A stretch of DNA of 47,809 nt from Verrucomicrobiia bacterium. GTDB taxonomy: Bacteria; Verrucomicrobiota; Verrucomicrobiia; Verrucomicrobiales; Akkermansiaceae. Shown here piece after piece: positions 25,460 to 33,954 of the stretch. How positions within the stretch are numbered: position 1 is the stretch's first letter; each line of letters begins with the position of its first letter. The stretch spans positions 1-47,809 of the forward strand of contig CANHQJ010000027.1 in the NCBI GenBank assembly GCA_947462875.1. The letters are read 5' to 3'. The notes under the pieces were generated by a model. That model worked only from the letters and a program-made list of their open reading frames with translations. It did not search any database and had not been told where the DNA came from. The position numbers and the translations under genes were made by a program.

Positions 25460-26263
25460 ATGAAAAAAATCCGCGTTCTCATCGTCGAAGACCACCCCTT
25501 CTTTCGCAGCGGCCTCGCCCAATGGCTCAACCAACAGCAAGGAGTGACTTGCTGCGGCGAGGCCGGATCGGTGCGTGAAGCCCGGATGGCGGTGGCAAAA
25601 TTGCAGTACGACGTGATTCTGATGGATCTGCGCCTGGGCGATGGCGAGGGACTCGAACTGATTTCGGAGGTGATACGAGAGCATCCGCAAATTCGGATCA
25701 TCGCCCTGTCGCAGTTTGACGAAGACACTTACGCCCACCGCGCCCTGAAGGCCGGCGCCCGCGGCTACCTGATGAAGTCCGAGGCCACCGAAGCCGTGCT
25801 TATCGCCATTGAGACCGTGATGAGAGGGGATATCCACCTCAGTCCTCGCATAGCGGCCAAGCTTCTGCAGAACATTTTCCCTGATCCCGCCTCCCGAACG
25901 CGAGATCTGGCAAAACTGACGGATCGCGAACTTCAGGTATTCCAATTGCTGGGTGGCGGCCTGAGCACCATCGATATCGGCAAGCACCTGAAAATCAGCC
26001 CCAAGACCGTGGAGACCTATCGCGAGCATTTGAAAGACAAGCTCGCACTCGCGGATGCTGCTGAGTTATTACGTGCGGCAACGGTTTGGGTGGAATCCGG
26101 CCGCCTAGATCTGGTGTATGAGACGTGCCATACCTGCAAAGGGAAAGGTAAGGATACAGGGAAGCGCAATAGCCCCTGCCGCAGTTGCAACGGATCGGGT
26201 AACGCGCCATCCGCCCGTAAGGGCAACCCTTACTCATTTTCAGGGTTAAACCCCGATGCGTGA
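25460..26263 (+). CDS. NarL/FixJ-family response regulator with DnaJ-type zinc-ribbon tail (copy 2)
   Basis: Regulator of 267 residues, about 80% identical to copy 1 over the first 216. The receiver holds D56 (VILMDLRLGDGEG) and the LuxR HTH spans about 150-212. After ESGRL it continues for 51 residues with two CxxCxGxG motifs, CHTCKGKG (223-230) and CRSCNGSG (240-247), which is the exact pattern of the DnaJ cysteine-rich zinc-binding domain. Four cysteines would bind one zinc. This tail is not part of the usual NarL architecture. It might bind an unfolded or partner protein, or sense zinc or redox state; these are inferences. No kinase gene adjoins it, so the kinase at 21044 probably phosphorylates both regulators. 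Confidence 0.9.
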   Translation: MKKIRVLIVEDHPFFRSGLAQWLNQQQGVTCCGEAGSVREARMAVAKLQYDVILMDLRLGDGEGLELISEVIREHPQIRIIALSQFDEDTYAHRALKAGARGYLMKSEATEAVLIAIETVMRGDIHLSPRIAAKLLQNIFPDPASRTRDLAKLTDRELQVFQLLGGGLSTIDIGKHLKISPKTVETYREHLKDKLALADAAELLRAATVWVESGRLDLVYETCHTCKGKGKDTGKRNSPCRSCNGSGNAPSARKGNPYSFSGLNPDA

Positions 26264-26393
26264 TCCTGCAAAGTGATGTAGTTGTATTCCCGTTGCTCAC
26301 AACAACGCTTTACGAAAGTTACCTACCGCTGGCGTCTCCGCTCGCAGTAAATCTTTCCGGCAGTTGTGCGTTAGACAGATAAAACATATTTTG

Positions 26394-26479
26394 GAGAGTT
26401 GAAGTCGCTAAGCAGGATAAAATTCCTGAGACCCTGGGGGGGGGATCTGAATAGGACCTGCTTGGCGACTTCAACTCTC
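26394..26479. repeat. 23-bp inverted repeat with G9 tract in the loop
   Basis: Arms at 26394-26416 (GAGAGTTGAAGTCGCTAAGC...) and 26457-26479 are complementary over 23 bp with a single mismatch, which would be a G-U pair in RNA. The 40-nt loop includes nine G (26436-26444) and a TTCCTGAGACC stretch. The surrounding 415-nt gap (26264-26678) has no credible gene; it also contains three copies of a 9-mer catctcatc/t at 26652-26678 just beyond the cutA stop. The hairpin could be a structured small RNA, the two ends of a miniature mobile element, or a strong bidirectional barrier between the convergent regulator and cutA genes. Confidence 0.7.
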
Positions 26480-26678
26480 TTCCCACAGCAGCTTTCCCCC
26501 GCAGCGCGCTGTGAGCCATATACACGATAAATTGAGTCGTGCGATTTTCAAAGATTGTGGAGAACAAGACCGCAAATGGCTTCTCCTCCGGCAATCTTCG
26601 GAGCGGATCTTCTGGATCGGGATGCGGAGGCTGGCGAATCAGGGCGGCATCCATCTCATCCATCTCATCCATCTCATT

Positions 26679-27005
26679 TCAGGAAGATAGGGATTCTTTC
26701 ATCCAATCGAGGTAGGATGAGGAAATTTCCGTGATGGGCAGAGCGATGATTTCCGGCACCTGGTAGGGGTGGTGCGCGCGGATCAGGGTTTCCAGCGCGG
26801 GGTAATGGGACTGGCTGGTCTTGATCTGGGCTAGCACTTCGGTGGCGGATTCGATGCTTCCCTGCCAACGGTAGATCGATTGACCGATGGCGAAACTCAT
26901 GCAAGCTGCGAGTTGCTTTTCGAGAAGAAGTGTGCCAATCTGTCGCGCCGTGTTCTCGTCCGGAAAGCTGCACAGCACCAAAAGCGGCGTGAAGGAGGAT
27001 TTCAT
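26679..27005 (-). CDS. cutA: divalent-cation tolerance protein CutA
   Basis: Small cytoplasmic protein of 108 residues, normal length for CutA, which forms a trimer with a ferredoxin-like fold. Recognisable blocks are LVLCSFPDENTARQIGTLLL, CMSFAIGQSIYRWQGSIE, LAQIKTSQSHYPALE and HHPYQVPEIIALPI, ending in Y-LDWM. The family is linked to copper and other divalent metal tolerance, but its precise role is unsettled. It diverges from the NtrB-like kinase gene across only 44 nt, so the two promoters must overlap. Confidence 0.93.
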   Translation of the reverse strand: MKSSFTPLLVLCSFPDENTARQIGTLLLEKQLAACMSFAIGQSIYRWQGSIESATEVLAQIKTSQSHYPALETLIRAHHPYQVPEIIALPITEISSSYLDWMKESLSS

Positions 27006-27049
27006 GGGAGCAGCCTAGCCTGCCGCGGGGCACTTGGCAATCACGACAG

Positions 27050-28222
27050 ATGAAAGCAGGATTTCTGGAAAAATTGGTGGCCAAACTCGATCGCGTGGAC
27101 CCGGCGGTGGTGCAGTCGATCGTGGACCGATTGCTCAAGGAAAAGGGCTTTTTCGTGCAGGTGTTCGAGGCGCTGCGCGAGGGCGTGATCCTGATCGGTG
27201 TGGACGGACGCGTGAGTTTCCTCAATGCGGCGGCCAGTCGGTTCTTTGGCCTTGATGCCGAGTTTTCGATCGGCAAAAAATTGTCCGATCTGGTGCGCGG
27301 CATGGATTGGCAGTCGATGATGGACCAGTCCACGGTGGTCAGTCGCGACATGGAAGTGTTTTACCCGGAGCGGCGCTACCTGCATTTTTATCTGGCGCCG
27401 ATCCAGGATCGTGAACTGCCCTCGGGCTTTGTCATGATCATCAACGATCTGACCTCCGACCGCGCGCAGACGCAGGCGACGATCGAGTCCGAGCGGCTGG
27501 GGGCGCTGACCTTGCTGGCGGCGGGGGTGGCGCATGAAATCGGCAACCCGCTCAACTCGCTGGGCATTCATCTGCAATTGCTCGATCGCAAAATCAAAAA
27601 AATGGCGGCGGGGGACAGGCAGGCGCTGGAAGAGCACCTCTCGACGGCGCGGCAGGAAATCCAGCGCCTCGACTCCATCCTCAAGCAGTTCCTGCAAGCC
27701 ATACGGCCCTCGACCTTGCGTCGGGAAAAATTGCATCTCGGCGAGCTGTGCCGCGACGTGTTGCGCTTGTTAGAGCCCGAGCTCTCGGCGCGCGGCATTC
27801 GCGTGGTGCTCGATCTCAGTCCCGATCTGCCGCTGCTGGAGCTGGATCCGGTGCAGATGCATCAGGTCTTTCACAACGTGCTGCGCAATGCCGCGCAGGC
27901 GATCCGCAACGATGCCGATGGCTGCATCAGCGTCTGTATGAACTGCAACGACTACGAAGTGCATGTGCTGATCGAGGACAACGGCATGGGCATTTCTCCC
28001 GAGCAGATGGGCACGATGTTCGAGCCCTATCGCAGCACGAAAGAGGGCGGCACCGGGCTGGGCCTGCTCATCGTGCGCCGCATCATTCGCGAACACGGCG
28101 GGGAAATGGAGATCGAAAGCCGCGAGGGCAGCGGCACCCGCGTTTCCCTGTATCTGCCGCTCACCGCGAAAAAAGCGAGGCTCTTGCCCGAACCCGATTC
28201 CGTGATTGAAATTCCCTCATGA
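27050..28222 (+). CDS. NtrB-like cytoplasmic sensor histidine kinase
   Basis: Kinase of 390 residues without membrane segments. After an N-terminal helix comes a PAS domain (about 40-150, VFEALREGVILIGVDGRVSF), then HisKA with AAGVAHEIGNPLNSL, phospho-acceptor H162, and HATPase_c with N-box HQVFHNVLRNAAQAI, G1 DNGMGIS and G2 GGTGLGLLIVRRI. The layout is that of NtrB/AtoS-type partners of sigma-54 activators. Its stop overlaps the ATG of the next gene by 4 nt (ATGA), so the two form a two-component pair. The signal is unknown; the PAS domain is the likely sensor. It is the first gene of an operon running through dxs. Confidence 0.93.
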   Translation: MKAGFLEKLVAKLDRVDPAVVQSIVDRLLKEKGFFVQVFEALREGVILIGVDGRVSFLNAAASRFFGLDAEFSIGKKLSDLVRGMDWQSMMDQSTVVSRDMEVFYPERRYLHFYLAPIQDRELPSGFVMIINDLTSDRAQTQATIESERLGALTLLAAGVAHEIGNPLNSLGIHLQLLDRKIKKMAAGDRQALEEHLSTARQEIQRLDSILKQFLQAIRPSTLRREKLHLGELCRDVLRLLEPELSARGIRVVLDLSPDLPLLELDPVQMHQVFHNVLRNAAQAIRNDADGCISVCMNCNDYEVHVLIEDNGMGISPEQMGTMFEPYRSTKEGGTGLGLLIVRRIIREHGGEMEIESREGSGTRVSLYLPLTAKKARLLPEPDSVIEIPS

Positions 28223-29613
28223 GCCGCCAACCGACCTTGCTGATTGTAGATGATGAAAAGCCCACGCGCGAGGGGCTGCGGCTCGCGTTGGAGAACGACT
28301 TTGATGTGTATCTCGCCTCTAACAAAAAAGAGGCCGCCACGGTATTGCAGAACGAGGCCATCGATGTGCTGCTCACCGATCTGCGGCTGGGCAGCGACAA
28401 TGGCATGGAGGTGCTCGATCTGGCGATGGCGCTGGCCAAGCCGCCGCTCTCGGTGATGATGACCGCGTATGGCTCGGTGGATACCGCCGTGGAAGCGATG
28501 CGGCGCGGGGCCTGGCATTTCGTCACCAAGCCGCTCAATCTCGATGAAGTGGAAATGCTTCTCAAGCGCGGCCTGCGCTCGCGCAATCTGGAAGAGGAGA
28601 ATCGCGAGCTGAAGCAGGTGGTCGCGGAAAAACGCAGTCTCAAGAATCTCATCGGCAAGTCGGCCGTGCTGGCGAAAACGATCGAGCGCATCGAGCAAGT
28701 CGCGCCGACGCGCGCCACGGTCCTGATCGAGGGAGAAAGCGGCACGGGAAAAGAAGTGGTGGCGCACACCATCCACCAGTTGTCCGGTCGGCCCGCGGCG
28801 AAATTTGTGATCGTGCACTGCGCCGCGCTTTCCGCGCAGCTGTTGGAGAGCGAGTTGTTCGGTCACGAAAAAGGCTCGTTCACCGGCGCGGCACAGCGTC
28901 GCCTGGGGCGGTTCGAACAAGCGGATGGCGGCACCATTTTCCTGGATGAAATCGGCGAGATCGATGCCGCCACACAGGTGAAATTGCTGCGCGTGCTCTC
29001 GGAACGCAGCATCGAGCGGGTGGGATCGAACACCCCGATCAAGGTGGACGTGCGCCTCATCGCGGCGACGAACAAGAATTTGCGCGAGCTGGTGGACCGC
29101 GGCGAGTTTCGCGAAGACCTGTTTTTCCGGCTCAACGTGGTGAAGATCGACATGCCGCCCTTGCGCGAGCGTGGCGAGGACATCGTTCTTTTGGCCTCGG
29201 CATTCCTGCGGGAGTTTGCCGAGGAAAACAAACGGCCGATCAAGACCCTCACCGATGAAGCCATTGAGCTCATGCGCCGCTACCCCTGGCCCGGCAATGT
29301 TCGGGAGCTGCGCACCGTCATCGAACACGGGGTCGTGATGTGCAATGCCGCGCAGATCGGCGTGGAGCATTTGCCGGATTTCATGCGGCAAAGTCCCAAA
29401 TCCGTGGCGAAAAGCGAAGGAATTGCCACCAAGGGACATCAAATCGTGCTTGCTAGCGGTATTGAATTGAATTTACATGTGCTCGAGCAACGCGCGATCA
29501 ACGAGGCACTCACCCAAGCTGCGGGAAATCGCACCTTGGCCGCTGAGATGTTAGGAATTTCTCGCCGCACTCTGCAGCGGAAGCTCAAGGAAACAGGATA
29601 CGACGGACACTGA
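28219..29613 (+). CDS. sigma-54-dependent response regulator (NtrC/AtoC family)
   Basis: Transcription activator of 464 residues. The receiver (1-120) holds phospho-acceptor D54 (LLTDLRLGSDNG). The AAA+ domain has Walker A GESGTGKE at about 172-179, the sigma-54 contact loop as GSFTGA at about 219-224 (GAFTGA with Ser for the first Ala), and Walker B GGTIFLDEIGEI. A Fis-type HTH closes the protein (AAGNRTLAAEMLGISRRTLQRKLKETG). It should activate RpoN promoters when phosphorylated by the kinase encoded immediately upstream. Targets are unknown. A Ser at the second position of GAFTGA is found in other functional family members. The next gene starts 1 nt after its stop. Confidence 0.94.
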   Translation: MSRQPTLLIVDDEKPTREGLRLALENDFDVYLASNKKEAATVLQNEAIDVLLTDLRLGSDNGMEVLDLAMALAKPPLSVMMTAYGSVDTAVEAMRRGAWHFVTKPLNLDEVEMLLKRGLRSRNLEEENRELKQVVAEKRSLKNLIGKSAVLAKTIERIEQVAPTRATVLIEGESGTGKEVVAHTIHQLSGRPAAKFVIVHCAALSAQLLESELFGHEKGSFTGAAQRRLGRFEQADGGTIFLDEIGEIDAATQVKLLRVLSERSIERVGSNTPIKVDVRLIAATNKNLRELVDRGEFREDLFFRLNVVKIDMPPLRERGEDIVLLASAFLREFAEENKRPIKTLTDEAIELMRRYPWPGNVRELRTVIEHGVVMCNAAQIGVEHLPDFMRQSPKSVAKSEGIATKGHQIVLASGIELNLHVLEQRAINEALTQAAGNRTLAAEMLGISRRTLQRKLKETGYDGH

Positions 29614-29614
29614 T

Positions 29615-31426
29615 ATGATCAACACTTCTTCGAGCTCAGAAATCGACGCCCCCGCGCTGGTGCGGAAGATTCTCTTTTTCCTGCTAATGATCACCCTGAC
29701 CCTGGGGAATGTGTTTTTGCTGTTCCGCGGCCTGAACTCCGCGGAGGCGATGGACCAGGCGCAGATCGCCCGGCAGATCGCTCGCAACGAGGGCATCACC
29801 ACCAAGTTCATCCGCCCGGTGGCCTACGAACAGAGCAAACGCGCGCCGGATGCGAATGCCGGCTTCATGAACTTCCGCGATACCTTCCACGCGCCGCTGA
29901 ATCTGTTTGTCAATGCCGCTGTCTTCAAGTTCATCGATGCCGGCAACAATGAGAAGTGGAAAATCAAAAAAGACGAGATGGTGTACAATCTCGATCGCGT
30001 CGTCGCCGGGGTGGCGACCATGTTTTTCCTGCTCTCGATCGGCGTGAACTATCTTCTCCTGTCGCGGATTTTCGATGGGAAAATCGCCGGTGTGACGGCG
30101 CTGCTGATGCTGTGTTGTGAGCTGATGTGGAATTTTTCCCTTTGTGGCCTGCCGCAGATGCTGATGCTGTTCTTGTTTTCATCGGCCATGTATTTCGCCT
30201 ATCGCGCGGTGGAATACACCCAAGAGGGTCGATTGCCGCTCACGCCCGCGCTGCTGGCCGGTCTTTGTCTGATCCTGTTGGTGCTGACGCACTGGATCTG
30301 CGTGTGGATTTTGATCGGGTATCTGATCTTCGCGGCGATCGCATTCCGCCCGCGCGGACTGGTTTCTCTCCTGGTCATCATCCTGGCGGCGCTCATTTGC
30401 GCGGCTCCGCTTTACCGCAATTACCAGGCCAGCGGCTCGGTGATGGGCACGGCGTTCATGGTGATTTACAGCGGTCTCGGTGACGGTGAGGACTCGGCGA
30501 TGCGCGTGCCGGATTTTTCGTCGGATGACTCGAACTTGCGGCTCGATGGCCTGATCATGAAAATCATCCGCACCACGATTCTGCAAGGCACGGACATCCT
30601 GCCCTTCCTGGGTTCGATCTTCGCGGCTCCGTTGTTTTTCCTGGCATTGCTGCATCCGTTCAAGCGCGTGCCTATCGCGCGGTTCCGCTGGTGCATTTTG
30701 CTGATGTGGCTGTTTGCCGCACTGGGCATGTCGATTTTCGGCGTCTCGGCGGATGGCACGCATCCGAATCAGATTCACATTTTGTTCGCGCCCATCATGA
30801 CCGCGTACGGGCTCGCGCTGATTTCCATTTTGTGGAACCGTCTTGAGTTTGTGGCTACCGTGCCCTTGTTGCAGAATGCCCACCATATTCTGGTGATTTT
30901 GCTGAGCGCCGCGCCGCTGCTGCTGGGTTCCTTCAACATGGCCCGCTACGGTCTCGTGCGTGGGGAAAAAGGCCTGCCACACTGGCCGCCGTATTATCCT
31001 GCCGGATTGAATACCTATTTTGATCAAAACAACATGGTGGCGAAAGATCAGATCCTCATCACCGACCAACCGTGGGCGGTGGCATGGTATGCGGATCGTG
31101 TGGCGATCTGGATTCCGAAAAAAGTCAAAGGCTTCGATGAACTCGAGAGTGTGGCGGCGAATATGAAAACGCCCGTTGTGGGCCTCCTGATCACGCCATC
31201 CTCCCATGGTTCGCGCAGCATTGTCGAGATTACGAAGCAGTTCGGTGATTTCACCTCGCTCATCATCGATGGCCGCTCCTACCAGTCCACGATGCCGCAG
31301 GGAGTGACGCTGTTTGACAAGGATCCCAAAGTGACACCCATCGCGAACAAGTACCGCTACCGCGCCAGCATTCTGGGATATGACATGATCTATTACAGCA
31401 ACCTGCCGCTGCGCTCCGTGCAATGA
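29615..31426 (+). CDS. multi-pass membrane protein, GT-C (ArnT/PMT-like) glycosyltransferase suspected
   Basis: Protein of 603 residues. The first membrane helix (about 16-38) is followed by an acidic loop GLNSAEAMDQAQIARQIA, the position where GT-C transferases carry their catalytic Asp/Glu. Roughly ten hydrophobic helices run to about residue 460, then a soluble C-terminal domain of about 140 residues. This is the general build of ArnT/PMT-type enzymes that move a sugar from a polyprenyl carrier, but sequence motifs are weak and I cannot name donor or acceptor. It starts 1 nt after the NtrC-like gene, so it is co-transcribed with, and perhaps linked to, that two-component pair. Confidence 0.6.
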   Translation: MINTSSSSEIDAPALVRKILFFLLMITLTLGNVFLLFRGLNSAEAMDQAQIARQIARNEGITTKFIRPVAYEQSKRAPDANAGFMNFRDTFHAPLNLFVNAAVFKFIDAGNNEKWKIKKDEMVYNLDRVVAGVATMFFLLSIGVNYLLLSRIFDGKIAGVTALLMLCCELMWNFSLCGLPQMLMLFLFSSAMYFAYRAVEYTQEGRLPLTPALLAGLCLILLVLTHWICVWILIGYLIFAAIAFRPRGLVSLLVIILAALICAAPLYRNYQASGSVMGTAFMVIYSGLGDGEDSAMRVPDFSSDDSNLRLDGLIMKIIRTTILQGTDILPFLGSIFAAPLFFLALLHPFKRVPIARFRWCILLMWLFAALGMSIFGVSADGTHPNQIHILFAPIMTAYGLALISILWNRLEFVATVPLLQNAHHILVILLSAAPLLLGSFNMARYGLVRGEKGLPHWPPYYPAGLNTYFDQNNMVAKDQILITDQPWAVAWYADRVAIWIPKKVKGFDELESVAANMKTPVVGLLITPSSHGSRSIVEITKQFGDFTSLIIDGRSYQSTMPQGVTLFDKDPKVTPIANKYRYRASILGYDMIYYSNLPLRSVQ

Positions 31427-31439
31427 TGAGAAATTTCCC

Positions 31440-31751
31440 ATGAGCCGAAAAAAAGAAGAACAACCCGCGGAGATGGATTTCGAGGCTTCGTTATCGGAGT
31501 TGGAGTCCATCGTCGAGGCTCTGGAGAACGACTCGCTCAGCCTTGCCGAGATGATTTCACGCTATGAGCGCGGCAGCCATTTGCTCGGCCAATGTGATAG
31601 TTTTCTCAAATCCGCCAAACTGCGCTTGGAAAAACTGGCGATCCGTGAAGAAAATGAAAACGTGCTAGCCTCAGATCCGGATTTGTGCCAAGTTCGCCCC
31701 ACGGCGACGCCGACTAAAGATCACGATGACGACTCCATTAGCCTCTTCTGA
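31440..31751 (+). CDS. xseB: exodeoxyribonuclease VII small subunit
   Basis: Small subunit (103 residues) of exonuclease VII, which degrades single-stranded DNA in repair and recombination together with XseA (not in the window). The family core is clear: DFEASLSELESIVEALENDS, LSLAEMISRYERGSHLLGQC and AKLRLEKL. The usual protein is about 80 residues; here a polar C-terminal extension of some 25 residues runs into the next gene. Its 3' end overlaps the start of dxs by 26 nt. Pairing of xseB with dxs (often with ispA) is a familiar bacterial arrangement. Confidence 0.92.
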   Translation: MSRKKEEQPAEMDFEASLSELESIVEALENDSLSLAEMISRYERGSHLLGQCDSFLKSAKLRLEKLAIREENENVLASDPDLCQVRPTATPTKDHDDDSISLF

Positions 31752-33621
31752 ACCACCTGCCCTCGGTCCGCTATTGACGGGAATCCACTCGCCCGCAGAC
31801 GTAAAAGCACTAACCGATCAGCAGTTGCCCTTGTTGGCCGATGAGGTGCGGCATTCGCTGATCACATCGCTCGCCAAGACCGGCGGCCACCTGGGGCCCA
31901 ACCTCGGAGTGGTCGAGCTGACCATTGCGTTGCATCGCGTTTTTTCGACGCCAGAGGACAAGTTTGTTTTCGACGTCGCCCACCAGGGCTACGTGCACAA
32001 AATGCTCACCGGCCGCGCGGATAAGATCCACACGATCCGCACCTACAAGGGCCTCAATGGTTTCCTGCTGCGCTCGGAGTCCGAGCACGACAGCTACGGC
32101 GCGGGCCACGCGGGCACCTGCCTCTCCGCCGCCCTCGGCATGGCCGCCGCGCGCGATTTGCTCAAGGAGGACAGCCACGTGGTGGCGGTGGCAGGCGATG
32201 CCGCTTTCACCTGCGGCCCCACCCTTGAGGCTCTCAACAACATCGCGGAGACGACGCGCAAGTTCATCGTGGTGCTGAATGACAACGAGTGGTCGATCGA
32301 TAAAAACGTCGGAGCGATCGCGAAGTATTTCAACGCCTTGCAAACGCACTCGACCTATGCCGCGGTGAGAAACACGGCGGCCAATTTTGTCGAAAAAATC
32401 GCGGGCAAAGCCGTGCGCAATCTCGCGCACAAGGTGGAAGAGGGCGCGAAGAATTTGCTGTTCCCGAACGTCTTGTTCGAGAAATTCGGCATGCGCTACT
32501 ACGGCCCCATCGATGGCCACGATGTCGGCTTGTTGGTGAAAACCTTTGAGCACTTGAAGACGCTCAATGAGCCGGTGGTGCTACACATCATCACGGAAAA
32601 AGGCCGCGGTTACCAACCCGCTCTCGCCAATCCCGGAAAATTCCACGGCTTGGGTTCGTACAACATCGAGGACGGGTCCACCTCCGCAGGCGGCCCGCCG
32701 ACGGCATCGGAAATTTTCGGTCGCACGGTCACGGACCTCGCGAAGGCGGACGAATCGATCGTCGCCATCACCGCGGCCATGCCCGGCGGAACGCGTCTCG
32801 ATATTTTCAAAAACGAACTCCCGGAGCGCTACTACGATGTCGGCATCGCGGAAGAGCACGCGGCGTTGTTTGCCTGTGGTCTCGCCACGCGCGGCATCCG
32901 TCCCTTCCTCGCGATCTACTCGACTTTCATGCAGCGCGCCTATGACATGATCATTCACGACATGGCGTTGCAAAATCTTCCCGTGCGCCTCTGCATGGAC
33001 CGCGGCGGTCTTTCGGGCGATGACGGCCCGACGCACCACGGCCTGTTCGATATCGGCTACCTGCGCCACGTGCCGGGTTTGATTTTCATGCAGCCGAAGG
33101 ACGAGACGGAGATGGTCGATATGCTGCATTTCATGGCGCAATACGACGAAGGCCCCACCGCGATCCGCTACCCGCGCGGTCCCATCGCCGGCACGCCCAT
33201 CGCCAGCGAGCGGCGCAAGATCGAAATCGGCAAGGCGGAAGTCGTCGCCGATGGTCACGATGTGGCCTTGATCGGTCTCGGCACGATGTTTGAAGTGGCC
33301 GAGCAGGCCAAGAAGCTGTTAGAAGAAAAAGGATACTCGGTCGCCCTGATCAATCCTCGCTTCATCAAGCCGCTGGATGCCACTGTGCTGAAAGAATACG
33401 CCGGCAAGTGCCGCGTCGTTTGCACTTTTGAGGATCACGTCATTCACAACGGCTTCGGTGCCGCCGTGATTGAGTTGCTGCACGATGCCGGCATCAAGAC
33501 TCCCGTCGAGCGCATCGCCTGGCCGGATGAATTTGTCGAGCACGGCAAGCCGGATATTTTGCGCAACCTCCATCACCTCACCCCCGAGGCAGCCGTCGCG
33601 AAAGTGCTCAAGCATCTTTGA
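31726..33621 (+). CDS. dxs: 1-deoxy-D-xylulose-5-phosphate synthase (divergent type)
   Basis: Thiamine-diphosphate enzyme of 631 residues that condenses pyruvate and glyceraldehyde 3-phosphate, the first step of the MEP isoprenoid pathway. Supporting blocks: GGHLGPNLGVVELTIALH, FDVAHQGYVHKMLTGR, LTRGIRPFLAIYSTFMQR-like region around 390, DRGGLSGDDGPTHHG and PRG. Some normally constant motifs differ: the GH-ST-S motif reads GHAGTCLSAALG, the TPP motif GDG is GDA at 157-159, and NDNDMSIS is NDNEWSID at 185-192. The order and length of domains are otherwise normal. It belongs to a deviating dxs clade or a close paralogue; no other copy is in the window. Its ATG lies within xseB. Confidence 0.88.
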   Translation: MTTPLASSEPPALGPLLTGIHSPADVKALTDQQLPLLADEVRHSLITSLAKTGGHLGPNLGVVELTIALHRVFSTPEDKFVFDVAHQGYVHKMLTGRADKIHTIRTYKGLNGFLLRSESEHDSYGAGHAGTCLSAALGMAAARDLLKEDSHVVAVAGDAAFTCGPTLEALNNIAETTRKFIVVLNDNEWSIDKNVGAIAKYFNALQTHSTYAAVRNTAANFVEKIAGKAVRNLAHKVEEGAKNLLFPNVLFEKFGMRYYGPIDGHDVGLLVKTFEHLKTLNEPVVLHIITEKGRGYQPALANPGKFHGLGSYNIEDGSTSAGGPPTASEIFGRTVTDLAKADESIVAITAAMPGGTRLDIFKNELPERYYDVGIAEEHAALFACGLATRGIRPFLAIYSTFMQRAYDMIIHDMALQNLPVRLCMDRGGLSGDDGPTHHGLFDIGYLRHVPGLIFMQPKDETEMVDMLHFMAQYDEGPTAIRYPRGPIAGTPIASERRKIEIGKAEVVADGHDVALIGLGTMFEVAEQAKKLLEEKGYSVALINPRFIKPLDATVLKEYAGKCRVVCTFEDHVIHNGFGAAVIELLHDAGIKTPVERIAWPDEFVEHGKPDILRNLHHLTPEAAVAKVLKHL

Positions 33622-33954
33622 GGGCGGGAAGTCGAATGGTCGAAGCCCTGCCATAAAGGAGTGCAACTGATGTGCCAGCAAACTGTTGGTTGCTCACTCA
33701 CGGGCCACTTTCACGGATTTTTTCCTTATCCGTGGATGATGATGCCTTTCTGATTCAGTTCGACCCAGCTTGCTTGCTCGAAAGATTGAGTGATGAGCGA
33801 GATATGTGTTTCAAACAGGCAACGGAGCCGATAGCGCATGATCCAAAGCGTCGTCATGCCGAAGCTCTCCAAAAATCCCTGCCATGTTTGAGGCGGTAGG
33901 AATTTCAAATTCCCTATTCCCTTTCGTGATGCATTGATCTACCCTTTCACACGT
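33622..33954. other. 333-nt stretch without a confident gene
   Basis: A hairpin CACGGAT/ATCCGTG (33712-33718 and 33728-33734) with a T-rich loop could end the dxs transcript. On the - strand a TTG-started frame of 60 codons (33908 to 33726) ends in this hairpin with ...ASWVELNQKGIIIHG; it may be a small gene or a remnant, but has no good start and no recognised family. Nothing else is supported here. Confidence 0.35.

Noticed and set aside
26394-26479. CRISPR repeat-like unit (TTGAAGTCGC...CCTGAGACC)
   Set aside because: Present once as a hairpin; no spacer-repeat array and no cas gene.
26319-26672. 117-codon - strand frame over the hairpin region
   Set aside because: It begins in a 9-mer tandem repeat (MDEMDEMD) and crosses the G9 tract and both hairpin arms; no family resemblance.
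26652-26678. Three tandem 9-mers (catctcatc) beyond the cutA stop
   Set aside because: Too short and simple to call a functional repeat; noted only as local slippage.
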